NCBI GenBank assembly: GCA_964558365.1
Contig: CAZLCC010000005.1
Location: 1 to 10,057, forward strand
Length of the DNA stretch: 10,057 nucleotides
DNA from: CAZLCC01 sp964558365
Lineage (GTDB): Bacteria > Patescibacteriota > Saccharimonadia > Saccharimonadales > Saccharimonadaceae
Direction of reading: 5' to 3'
In this document: piece by piece, positions 1 through 7,366 of the stretch
Position numbering within the stretch: position 1 is the first letter of the stretch
Layout of the letters: each line of letters starts with the position of its first letter
Position numbers and translations under genes: made by a program
The notes under the pieces: generated by a model
What the model was told of the DNA's origin: nothing
The model's database searches: none
Seen by the model: only the letters and a program-made list of their open reading frames with translations

Positions 1-1
1 C

Positions 2-1786
2 ATTAATACAGGCACACTTGCTGACGCACGACTCAGTGCAAATGTCACGCTTGCTGGCAATACCTTTAATGGTGCAAACCAGTTAGTGCAGCTCAACAAT
101 ACTGGTCAGCTTCCAGCCCTTGACGGCTCTTTACTTACGAGCGTTAATGCTGCTTTGCTGCAAGGACAAAGTGGTAGTTATTATTTAAATCTTGGCAATG
201 CAACTGGCACACTTGATATTGCACGCATTGCGAATACTTCAATTACAAATGCAAAACTTCAAAATAGCAGTATAACTGTTACGGCAGGCACTGGCCTCTC
301 GGGTGGTGGATCAATTAGTCTTGGCGGTAGCGCCGGTATTTCACTTGGCAACACTACTGTTAGCTCTGGTAGCTACGGTAGCAGCAGCAGTGTAGCTACT
401 TTTACTGTTGATAGTCAGGGACGCTTGACTACCGCTGGCAGCACTAGCATAGGTATTGGTGCTTCCCAGGTTACTAGTGGCACTTTGGCGGTTGCTCGTG
501 GTGGTACAGGGGGCAGTACATCGCAAGCTGCAATTAATAGTATTTCTCAATTAACGACAGCAGGTGATTTGCTATATCATAACGGTACTAATAGTACACG
601 ACTTGCCAGAGGTACTAACGGTCAGTGTCTTACCTCTACAGGCAGCAACATTCAGTGGGGAAGTTGTGGCGGCGGTGGAAGTGGCTGGAGCTTAACGGGT
701 AATGCTGGAACAAGCGCTGGCACAAACTTTATTGGCACAACTGATTCTCAAGACTTAGTTCTAAAAACAAATACAGGTGGTGGTACATATGGCCAGATAA
801 CAATTGCTGGATCAAACAGTAGTGGCCAGGTGACTATCAAGGGCGGTTCTGGTGGCGGTGAGCCATTTGTTGTAACAAATAATAGTAATAGCCAGCTGTT
901 TAAAGTGACCACGGGCAACGGCATCATGGGCGCATTTAGGGGAAGTATCGGCGGTACACAAGCTTGCTTTGGTAGCACTCCTAACGGCTCAAATGTTATA
1001 GAGATTGGCGGCTGTAGTTCGTCCAAAGCCTATAAAAACCACGTAACACCACTGGCCAGTGATCAATATGGCAAGATTTTAGATAAAATTCAGGGTACAA
1101 ATATCTATACCTATTATCACAACTCTGATTCACCAGACTTCAAGAGGACCGGCGTTATATCTGAATATATGCCTTCTGAGCTTACAATGACCGATCAAAA
1201 CGGACACCCTATACCAGACTGGATGAGCGTATATGGTTATTTATGGGCGGGTACTCGCAGCTTAGCTGATAAAACGGATAAAATAGAGTCAATTGTTAAT
1301 ACGAAAGCCAGCTCTATAAATGCTGATAACGGCGAGTTTAATGGTCTAAACGTGTCTGGTGAAACAAAGCTTAAAAAGTTATCTGTAAAAACGGCAAAAG
1401 TGGAAGGTGATTTAACAGTTAAAGGAACGACCACGGTAGAAAGCATAGTAGTTAATGGGCATATTGTTACTAAAAGCGGTAAGCCAACGGCTAAGGCGCA
1501 GCCATCCGCTGGAGCAGGGACAGACATAAGGGTTGAGGGTACGGATACCACGGGCACTATAACCGTGAAGACGGGCGACAACCCATCAGCCGGCGCCCTT
1601 TCCAAGATTATATTTAGTCAGAAATATAAAAAAGCACCCCATGTAGTAGTTAGTCCGTCTAGTGCTAGTGCGGCAAAGCTAAGACATTATAAAGGTAACA
1701 CGACTAAAAATATTTTTGAGCTTAATAGCCTAGATGCGCCAGCTGCGAATACGACCTATAAATTTGATTACTTTATAGCTGAATAG
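2..1786 (+). CDS. Tail-fiber-like surface protein with S74-type region, 5'-truncated
   Basis: The reading frame is open from base 2 to the TAG at 1784-1786 and already shows fiber repeats before the first possible start, so the true start lies upstream. The GTG at 86 is internal. The N-terminal two thirds is low-complexity Gly/Ser/Thr/Asn sequence with phage tail-fiber phrases such as TGQLPALDGSLL, ITVTAGTGLSGGG and LAVARGGTGG. At about 1019-1250 lies an S74/intramolecular chaperone-like region (SSKAYKNHVTPL, then LDKIQG and RTGVISEYMPSEL). Such domains trimerise fibers and usually self-cleave by a Ser-Lys dyad. Ser (1019-1021) and Lys (1034-1036) have the canonical +5 spacing, but the usual Asp and Arg of the motif are absent. 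About 180 more residues follow: short beta-type repeats (VEGDLTVKGTTTVES) and a C-terminal domain from about 1520 (VEGTDTTGTITVKTG to FDYFIAE) of a kind I associate with CPR surface proteins. Probably an exported fiber or adhesin. The export signal and anchor lie outside the window. Confidence 0.85.
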   Translation: MNTGTLADARLSANVTLAGNTFNGANQLVQLNNTGQLPALDGSLLTSVNAALLQGQSGSYYLNLGNATGTLDIARIANTSITNAKLQNSSITVTAGTGLSGGGSISLGGSAGISLGNTTVSSGSYGSSSSVATFTVDSQGRLTTAGSTSIGIGASQVTSGTLAVARGGTGGSTSQAAINSISQLTTAGDLLYHNGTNSTRLARGTNGQCLTSTGSNIQWGSCGGGGSGWSLTGNAGTSAGTNFIGTTDSQDLVLKTNTGGGTYGQITIAGSNSSGQVTIKGGSGGGEPFVVTNNSNSQLFKVTTGNGIMGAFRGSIGGTQACFGSTPNGSNVIEIGGCSSSKAYKNHVTPLASDQYGKILDKIQGTNIYTYYHNSDSPDFKRTGVISEYMPSELTMTDQNGHPIPDWMSVYGYLWAGTRSLADKTDKIESIVNTKASSINADNGEFNGLNVSGETKLKKLSVKTAKVEGDLTVKGTTTVESIVVNGHIVTKSGKPTAKAQPSAGAGTDIRVEGTDTTGTITVKTGDNPSAGALSKIIFSQKYKKAPHVVVSPSSASAAKLRHYKGNTTKNIFELNSLDAPAANTTYKFDYFIAE

Positions 1787-1816
1787 TTTTTGCACTATCC
1801 GTGTTGGCAACAGATG

Positions 1817-1825
1817 TGCTACAAT
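1817..1825 (+). promoter_or_regulatory. Extended -10 promoter of the ATPase operon
   Basis: TGC followed by TACAAT (hexamer 1820-1825) forms an extended -10 element. No good -35 lies 16-18 bases upstream; TTGGCA at 1804 is only 10 bases away. Transcription would begin near 1831-1834, right at the ATG at 1836, giving a leaderless or nearly leaderless first gene. The only other explanation for the operon is read-through from the fiber gene, since no terminator is visible between them. Confidence 0.55.
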
Positions 1826-1835
1826 CATAACCAAT

Positions 1836-2675
1836 ATGGCAAAACAGAGGAGGGTAGCAGGTGTATGGCAAAGGCTTTTAGTGGCGACTTTTGCTATACT
1901 ATTTTTTCTTCCTACGATAGCTGGTGCTCAGGCTGCAATATCTCAAAGCTTCACTATTAAAGACTCTGTTGTTCCTGGAGCCATTCTTAGCCTGGAATCT
2001 AACGAGAAGAATATGGTTAAGCAAGCATCGCTCAAAACTTTAGACGAGCTCTTGGGGGTTGCCGGAGAGGGCTCTTTAGTAGAGTTATCTCGCGATGGCA
2101 TTCAAGATAAGCAAGTCCAAGTTGTTACCTCTGGAGTAACGGAAGTTTTGGTTAGCGATGTTAATGGTCTAGTGAACGTTGGTGATAAAGTTACTATTTC
2201 TCCTGTAAATGGAGTTGGCATGAAGGCGGTAAAAAACGGCTATGTGGTTGGTACTGCACAGGCAGCTTTTACAGATGCATCTAGTGTTACAGAACAGGTA
2301 ATATCTGATAAAAATGGACATGAAAGAAAAGTTAAAATCGGATTACTTCCTGTGCAAATTAATGTATCGTATTATGAACCATCGGAAAACGTAAACAAGT
2401 CTGTTTTACCAGCGTTCTTACTTGATATGGCAAGCACTATTGCAGGCAAAGATGTTTCGCCAGTTCGAGTTATTGCAGCCCTGGTGGTGTTATTAGCTGG
2501 AGTTGGAGCTATTGCGGCTCTACTCTTTTCTTCGGTACGCTCTAGTATTATTTCTATAGGCCGAAATCCGCTAGCAGCTTCTGCGGTGCACAAGAGCTTG
2601 TTTGAGGTGGCACTGTTTGCTATCGGTATTTTGTTGATGATGTTGGCTGGGGTATACTTAATATTAGCAATTTAG
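1836..2675 (+). CDS. Exported protein with extracellular beta domain and C-terminal subunit-c-like hairpin
   Basis: This 279-residue protein takes the place of subunit c at the head of the ATPase operon. Residues 1-33 form a signal peptide: basic start, hydrophobic core LLVATFAILFFLPTI, and AGA/AQA cleavage options. Residues about 34-205 should be extracytoplasmic. They include a beta-rich motif at 108-145 (NGLVNVGDKVTI, GVGMKAVKNGYVVGTA) resembling domains of CPR fiber-type surface proteins. Two helices (about 212-231 and 256-278) flank a loop with GRNPLAA at 242-248, the position and sequence of the c-subunit polar loop (R-Q/N-P). The topology, outside-helix-cytoplasmic loop-helix-outside, matches subunit c. 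The ion-binding carboxylate normally about 20 residues after the loop arginine (R243) is missing, with Ile at 263. The only acidic residue in the hairpin is E257, at the cytoplasmic end of helix 2. I infer a c-like rotor or anchor displaying a surface domain, probably not ion-translocating. No Shine-Dalgarno precedes the ATG; AGGAGGG at 1849 lies inside the gene and serves no in-frame start. Confidence 0.8.
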   Translation: MAKQRRVAGVWQRLLVATFAILFFLPTIAGAQAAISQSFTIKDSVVPGAILSLESNEKNMVKQASLKTLDELLGVAGEGSLVELSRDGIQDKQVQVVTSGVTEVLVSDVNGLVNVGDKVTISPVNGVGMKAVKNGYVVGTAQAAFTDASSVTEQVISDKNGHERKVKIGLLPVQINVSYYEPSENVNKSVLPAFLLDMASTIAGKDVSPVRVIAALVVLLAGVGAIAALLFSSVRSSIISIGRNPLAASAVHKSLFEVALFAIGILLMMLAGVYLILAI

Positions 2676-2688
2676 GAGGGCTTTAGAG

Positions 2689-3288
2689 GTGGAATTTTTA
2701 CAAATACTGTTGGCTATTGTTGTGCTTATGTTAGCGCTATGCTTGTTTTGGATTTTTAGCTTACATGCCAAGTTGCATCAAGCTGCGATGCCAAAAAAAT
2801 ATGAAGTTGATGCCGACATTGCAAAAGTTTTTTCAAAAGAAGAAAGAGAAGCTATTAAAGAGAAGATCGAAGCTCAACTAGAAAGAGTTGTAAAAAAATC
2901 TACGAAAGAACTTCATGCTTCATTACTTAACACAGCTAATGAGATAAGCGCAAAAACAAATGACACGGTTACTAATCTTATAGAAAAAGAAACAACAGCT
3001 TACAAAAATGATTTGGAGTCGGTTCGGTCCCAGATGCTAGATGATGCTAAGCGACTTCAAGGCAGTATTGCTGCACAAGAAAAACAACTCAAAAGTGATT
3101 TAAAGATTGCTATTGAGCGTGATCGACAAGTACAGCTTGATGCGTTTGAGCAACGACTAAGCGATATAGTTTCTAGTTATATTATCGAATCGTTAGATAA
3201 GAGTGTCGATCTTGGTTCTCAGATGAAATACATTATTGCTTCACTTGAAGCGAATAAAAACGAGATTAAAAAGGATATTCTCTCGTGA
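2689..3288 (+). CDS. F-type ATPase subunit b-like peripheral stalk protein
   Basis: This 199-residue protein has one N-terminal membrane helix (about residues 4-25, ILLAIVVLMLALCLFWIF). A long, charged, heptad-like helical region follows (about 45-199, rich in K, E, A, Q and L). This is the layout of subunit b, the membrane-anchored half of the peripheral stalk that holds the alpha-beta head still. It is longer than the usual roughly 160 residues. It starts with GTG behind a strong Shine-Dalgarno (AGGAGG, 2674-2679) that overlaps the stop of the previous gene. Sequence identity of b subunits is always low, so the call rests on architecture and on its place between the c-like gene and delta. 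With no subunit a encoded nearby, its membrane partner is unclear and could be the c-like protein or an unlinked one. Confidence 0.8.
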   Translation: MEFLQILLAIVVLMLALCLFWIFSLHAKLHQAAMPKKYEVDADIAKVFSKEEREAIKEKIEAQLERVVKKSTKELHASLLNTANEISAKTNDTVTNLIEKETTAYKNDLESVRSQMLDDAKRLQGSIAAQEKQLKSDLKIAIERDRQVQLDAFEQRLSDIVSSYIIESLDKSVDLGSQMKYIIASLEANKNEIKKDILS

Positions 3289-3776
3289 TTACGAAGCTTC
3301 CTCCAAGCATCTATTCGCCTGATCAGCTTAGCTCCATCGCCTGGGAGCTTGATAAGTTAATTAGTATTTTGCGCAAAGAAGCGATTCGAAATTCAGTTAC
3401 GAAGTCCAAATTAAAAGGTGCAGAAATAATAGAAATCTCACCGCTTCTGACAGATTTATTAAAGGCTTCTAACATTGCGCAAGGTGATCAGCCTAAGTTA
3501 GAAAAACTGTACGAAGAGATAAAAAGTTTACGAGATAATGCTCCAAGTGTGCATATCATTCTTGCTGCTTTTCCAGTTACTTCAATTAAAGCACAAATAG
3601 TTGAGTGGCTGCGAAGAGAAGTAAGCCCCCAGGTTCTTTGCGCTTTTTCTGTTCGTAGTGATATTGGCGGAGGGGCAATTATCCGTACTAATTCTAAACA
3701 GTTTGATTTTTCGTTCAAATCAAAACTAATCGATAATAGACATCGAATCGGAGAGTTATTCGCTGATGTACGATAA
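3285..3776 (+). CDS. atpH: F-type ATPase subunit delta-like (OSCP family)
   Basis: This 163-residue protein fits the delta/OSCP subunit that joins the b stalk to the top of the alpha-beta head. The C-terminal part carries the family signature: a beta strand, then DIGGGAIIRTNSKQFDFS, then a basic helix (KSKLIDNRHRIGELF). This parallels the usual 'IGGFVVRVGD..YDASV..KL' pattern. The N-terminal half is helical and divergent, as expected for a small helical bundle. It is slightly shorter than the usual 175-180 residues. The GTG start overlaps the upstream TGA (GTGA at 3285-3288), which indicates translational coupling with subunit b. AAGGAT at 3271-3276 may act as the ribosome binding site. Its last codons overlap the alpha start by 11 bases. 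Confidence 0.8.
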   Translation: MITKLPPSIYSPDQLSSIAWELDKLISILRKEAIRNSVTKSKLKGAEIIEISPLLTDLLKASNIAQGDQPKLEKLYEEIKSLRDNAPSVHIILAAFPVTSIKAQIVEWLRREVSPQVLCAFSVRSDIGGGAIIRTNSKQFDFSFKSKLIDNRHRIGELFADVR

Positions 3777-5193
3777 TAAACAATTCAATAAACTAGTTGC
3801 TGATGGTCACCCAACGGGTGAAACTGTCAGTGTGAATAGATATCTTGTTACGGTGAAGGGGCTAGACGGATGTCCGGTGGGTGCTTTGGTGCTGTTTGAG
3901 AACGGTAATCGAGGTATTATTCGTGAAATGTCAGACGGTAAAGCCTTGGTTCTTAACTGCGACAGTGAAGCGACTGGAATAGGTAGTCTCGTAGTTTTAA
4001 AGGATTCTATTTTTAGTGTTGGGGTTGGCAAAGAACTTATTGGCAGGGTGGTTGATGCTTTTGGTCGTCCTCTTGATAAGCAAGGAGCTCTCACTCTTAA
4101 CAAAACTTGGCCTATTTTCAATACAGCTCCAGGTATTTCTGAAAGATCTCTGCTGAAGGATCAACTTTATTCTGGCGTTACAATGGTTGATATGATGTTT
4201 CCCGTTGTACTGGGGCAGAGGATTGCTGTTCTGGGAGACACGAAGTCAGGTAAGAGTACATTTTTACTTCAGCTAGGAGCTAATCAGGCTGGAAATAAAA
4301 AAATATTTATCTATGTGTTAATTGGCAAGCGTCGTGCTGAGGTAGATCAAGTTATTGAGACATTAACCCGGGCGGGCATGCTGAAACAGAGCATTGTTGT
4401 TGTAGCGGATATATTTAGCTCATTAGCCCAGTCATACATCGCCCCATATGCAGGTTGCGCTATGGCTGAACACCTTTGGCACAATGGATATGATGCTGTC
4501 ATTGTGTATGATGATCTTTCTGCTCATGCAAAAATCTATCGAGAAATTTCTTTACTTTCTGAGGCAAATCCAGGAAGGGATTCATATCCGGGCGATATGT
4601 TTTACGCTCACTCTTCGCTTCTTGAAAGAGCAGGCAAACTATCGAGTAACGGTAAAACGCTCACTGCTCTCCCAGTCGTGCTTACCCCTAGTGATGATAT
4701 TACGGCTTATTTACCTACAAATGTGATGTCAATTACAGATGGTCAATTAATATTTGATCTAGCGACGTTTCGTCAGAATGTGCGACCAGCCTTGAACGCC
4801 GGACTTTCTGTTTCTCGTGTTGGCGGTAGGGCACAAACATCTCGTCAAAAAGAGATAACACAGGCAGTTTTTAAGATATTGGCTGATTTTCGTCAGGCGC
4901 AGGAATTTTCTCATTTTGGCTCCGAGTTATCAAGTGAATCCCGTCAGGTGCTCATTATGGGGCAGCAACTTCAAGAGGCATTTCGCCAATTCCCTACTGA
5001 ACTCTATGCTCCTTACCAACAAGAACTTATCTTGGGGGCGATTATTATAGGTGATGGAACGCGCAGCATTGATGTAGCTAAGCTTAAAAAAGAAGTGAAA
5101 AAAATTGCTCCATCGAAAGTTTCTAACGATAAAGATTTTCAACATGTGATAGAAAGCCTACTAAAGAAATACTCGGCTGAGGTAGAAGTGTGA
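3766..5193 (+). CDS. atpA: F1-type ATPase subunit alpha
   Basis: This is the non-catalytic nucleotide-binding subunit of the hexameric head, 475 residues against about 500-510 normally. Visible motifs are Walker A GDTKSGKST (157-165), the Walker B region VIVYDDLS (245-252), and the alpha-specific stretch PGRDSYPGDMFYAHSSLLERA. The SVSRVGG motif has its arginine at 351, the 'arginine finger' that completes the catalytic site on beta. An alpha-type C-terminal helical domain follows (FSHFGSEL onward). The N-terminus reaches the beta-barrel (TGETVSVNRYLVTVKGL) after only about 16 residues, roughly ten fewer than usual. The helix that normally docks on delta is therefore short or altered. The ATG is preceded by GGAGAG (3750-3755) and lies within the end of delta. 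The other genes in this operon are plainly F1-type, so V/A-type or flagellar ATPases are ruled out. Confidence 0.97.
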   Translation: MYDNKQFNKLVADGHPTGETVSVNRYLVTVKGLDGCPVGALVLFENGNRGIIREMSDGKALVLNCDSEATGIGSLVVLKDSIFSVGVGKELIGRVVDAFGRPLDKQGALTLNKTWPIFNTAPGISERSLLKDQLYSGVTMVDMMFPVVLGQRIAVLGDTKSGKSTFLLQLGANQAGNKKIFIYVLIGKRRAEVDQVIETLTRAGMLKQSIVVVADIFSSLAQSYIAPYAGCAMAEHLWHNGYDAVIVYDDLSAHAKIYREISLLSEANPGRDSYPGDMFYAHSSLLERAGKLSSNGKTLTALPVVLTPSDDITAYLPTNVMSITDGQLIFDLATFRQNVRPALNAGLSVSRVGGRAQTSRQKEITQAVFKILADFRQAQEFSHFGSELSSESRQVLIMGQQLQEAFRQFPTELYAPYQQELILGAIIIGDGTRSIDVAKLKKEVKKIAPSKVSNDKDFQHVIESLLKKYSAEVEV

Positions 5194-6053
5194 AACGAGC
5201 AATAAATATTAAAAAAGATTTGGTGCAAATTCACACAGTTGAAGATATCACTGAAGTGTTTGAGAGTATCGCAAGCATTAAGATATCTAAAATTCGCGAC
5301 AGAGTTGTTGCCAGTAAAGACTTTTTTGCTGATCTTTGGCAAACATATAGAGAGCTTCGCATTGATCCTGAGGAGCAGCTAAAACGTCCACATCGCGCGC
5401 AAAAAGACCGTAGTGTTTTTGTGGTTATTACCAGCGAAGGAAGGCTTAGTGGCGATACTATTGGGCAGATGCGAGAAGCAGTATTAAGTGCGCTGAATAC
5501 TCCAAAAACAACTGATGTTGTCGTGCTTGGATACCAAGGAGCTATACAATTTTCTCAACAAGGAATTGAAATGCTACAAGCATATCATCTTCCAGAAGCG
5601 GATACCCAATTTAGTGTTAGTGAAGTGGTTGAGCTATTGCAAGAATATGATCAGATCTCTGTATTTTATGAAACATATGAGTCTCTTCGAGTGCAAAAAA
5701 TTGCTCGTATTGAGTTGATATCAACTATACGAGAACTTGGTGATGAGGCTGATGTTGCTCAAAAGGAAGAAGGGGCAGAAATCGTTAGTAGCCGATCCTA
5801 CGTATTCGAGCCAAGTATTGCGGAGATTGCCGACTATTTAGAATCTATGATGATGGAAGTGGCGTTAACACAGATTATTATGGAGTCGAAGCTAGCCCAG
5901 TACGCAAGCCGATTTAACGCAATGAATGCCGCAAAACATCGAGCTCATGAACTGACAAAAGAATATAGTCGGCAGTTTTATAGAGCAAAGCGCAACGAAA
6001 GTGACGAGAGATTGAAAGAGACCATGAAGATAGTAATAGGGAGAAGAGCATGA
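5190..6053 (+). CDS. atpG: F1-type ATPase subunit gamma (central shaft)
   Basis: This 287-residue protein matches gamma, the rotating shaft inside the alpha-beta hexamer, and has the usual family length. The N-terminal helix holds the expected pattern (DITEVFESIASIKISKIRDR, where typical gammas read 'KITKAMEMVAASKMRK'). The C-terminal helix is clearly recognisable (ESKLAQYASRFNAMNAAKHR, with the family's conserved small and Met residues). The middle Rossmann-like domain keeps the TSEGRLSG turn in place of 'TSDRGLCGG' and is otherwise divergent. GTG start; its bases overlap the alpha TGA (GTGA), with GAGG at 5179-5182 as ribosome binding site. The intact coiled-coil ends suggest that rotation inside the head is retained. 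The globular domain that contacts the c-ring and epsilon has drifted, consistent with an unusual membrane rotor. Confidence 0.93.
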   Translation: MKRAINIKKDLVQIHTVEDITEVFESIASIKISKIRDRVVASKDFFADLWQTYRELRIDPEEQLKRPHRAQKDRSVFVVITSEGRLSGDTIGQMREAVLSALNTPKTTDVVVLGYQGAIQFSQQGIEMLQAYHLPEADTQFSVSEVVELLQEYDQISVFYETYESLRVQKIARIELISTIRELGDEADVAQKEEGAEIVSSRSYVFEPSIAEIADYLESMMMEVALTQIIMESKLAQYASRFNAMNAAKHRAHELTKEYSRQFYRAKRNESDERLKETMKIVIGRRA

Positions 6054-7366
6054 GTAAGACGATTGGCCACGTTGTTTCTATAAAGGGATTGGTTTGTGAT
6101 GTTGAACTGGTAGGCGAACGACCAGGTCTTAGAGAGTTGCTTGAGGTAAAAAGCGAAGATAAGAAAAAGACGGTGGCACAAGTTGAGGTTATTGGTTATC
6201 CAAGCGCCCATACGGTGCGCTGTTTAAATATTTTTGGTAGTTCGGGAGTTTGCTATGGTAGTGCAGTTGCATCCACAGGCTCTTATATTAGCGTGCCCGT
6301 AGGCAAGCAAGTGCTCGGCAGAGTGTTAAATGCGTTAGGCGATCCAATTGATGGGGGCAAAGCAATTACTGCTAAAAAACAAAGCGTTTATGATTCTCAA
6401 AAAGCATTTGACGGTAAAATAACTAAACCCGAGATGCTTGAAACGGGCATTAAGGTGATTGATTTTTTCGCCCCGTTTGTTAAAGGTAGGAAGATAGGTA
6501 TTATTGGTGGTGCCGGCGTTGGTAAAACCGTGCTGACCATGGAACTTATCCATAACATTGCTCGAGATGATAGCAAGCTTGCTATGTTCGTTGGTATTGG
6601 GGAGCGTATCCGCGAGGGGCACGAACTGCGCGAGACGCTTAAAGAGCACAAAGTGCTTGGGCGCGCGGTTGTGCTTATGGCACAAATGAATGAGACAGCA
6701 GCTATGCGTTCCCTGGTTGGTATGTCTGCAGCAAGAATTGCTGAGTATTTTAGAGATGAAGAAAAAAGAGATGTACTTGTTTTTGTCGATAACATATACA
6801 GGCATATACAGGCATCAAACGAGCTAGCGACCTCGATTGGAACGCTACCTAGCGAAGGTGGATATCAAGCAACTATGTTCTCAGATTTACAACGTTTAGA
6901 GGATAGATTAACTTCAAGCGAGAATGGCTCAATTACTTCTGTTCAGGCAGTATATGTGCCGGCAGATGACCTTAGTGATCCGGCTGTGCAAGAGGTGGCT
7001 CAGCAACTCGATTCAACAGTGGTTCTTTCGCGTACAGTAGCGGAAAGCGGCATACGTCCTGCTGTGGACCTTATTCGCACAACTTCGTCTCTGCTATCTC
7101 CAGAAATCGTGGGCGACTATCATTACGGTTTAGCAACAGAGGCCCAGGCTATTTTACAAAAGTATGATTCACTCAAAAATATCATTGCCATTATTGGCGA
7201 AAGCGAGCTCTCAGCAAGTGAAAGACAAGACTATGACAGAGCACTTCGGCTTATTGAATTCTTTTCTCAATCTTTTTTTGTCACGGAAGATCTTACCGGA
7301 AATCCTGGTGAATATATTTCGCGCAAGAAAACCTTAGAAGGCGTTGAGAAGATTCTAAACTCATGA
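6050..7366 (+). CDS. atpD: F1-type ATPase subunit beta (catalytic)
   Basis: The catalytic subunit, 438 residues against about 460-480 normally. It has Walker A GGAGVGKT (153-160), the catalytic glutamate and neighbouring arginine in GIGERIREG (E185, R186), Walker B LVFVDN (D247), and the near-universal ITSVQAVYVPADDLSDPA. The enzyme should therefore hydrolyse ATP. Two departures stand out. The adenine-stacking tyrosine of GIYPAVD is replaced by arginine (GIRPAVD, R336). The DELSEED lever, which contacts gamma and epsilon, is degenerate (ESELSASER, 384-392). The first domain is also diverged and somewhat short. ATGA overlap with gamma (6050-6053) and AGGGAG at 6038-6043 as ribosome binding site. 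These changes set it apart from a standard synthase beta and fit a divergent F1-like paralogue. I cannot see whether the genome also has an ordinary ATP synthase. Confidence 0.97.
   Translation: MSKTIGHVVSIKGLVCDVELVGERPGLRELLEVKSEDKKKTVAQVEVIGYPSAHTVRCLNIFGSSGVCYGSAVASTGSYISVPVGKQVLGRVLNALGDPIDGGKAITAKKQSVYDSQKAFDGKITKPEMLETGIKVIDFFAPFVKGRKIGIIGGAGVGKTVLTMELIHNIARDDSKLAMFVGIGERIREGHELRETLKEHKVLGRAVVLMAQMNETAAMRSLVGMSAARIAEYFRDEEKRDVLVFVDNIYRHIQASNELATSIGTLPSEGGYQATMFSDLQRLEDRLTSSENGSITSVQAVYVPADDLSDPAVQEVAQQLDSTVVLSRTVAESGIRPAVDLIRTTSSLLSPEIVGDYHYGLATEAQAILQKYDSLKNIIAIIGESELSASERQDYDRALRLIEFFSQSFFVTEDLTGNPGEYISRKKTLEGVEKILNS

Noticed and set aside
86..88. GTG at 86 as start of the fiber gene
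   Set aside because: The same frame is open back to base 2 and already encodes fiber-type sequence, so the start lies outside the window.
1865..1954. Alternative starts GTG 1861 or ATG 1865 behind AGGAGGG at 1849
   Set aside because: Both are out of frame with the c-like gene and open only short frames (6 and about 29 codons); the frame from 1836 gives a proper signal peptide.
4448..4726. Extra open frame within alpha, and similar frames in gamma and on the reverse strand of beta
   Set aside because: Shadows of well-supported coding frames, without ribosome binding sites or recognisable protein sequence.
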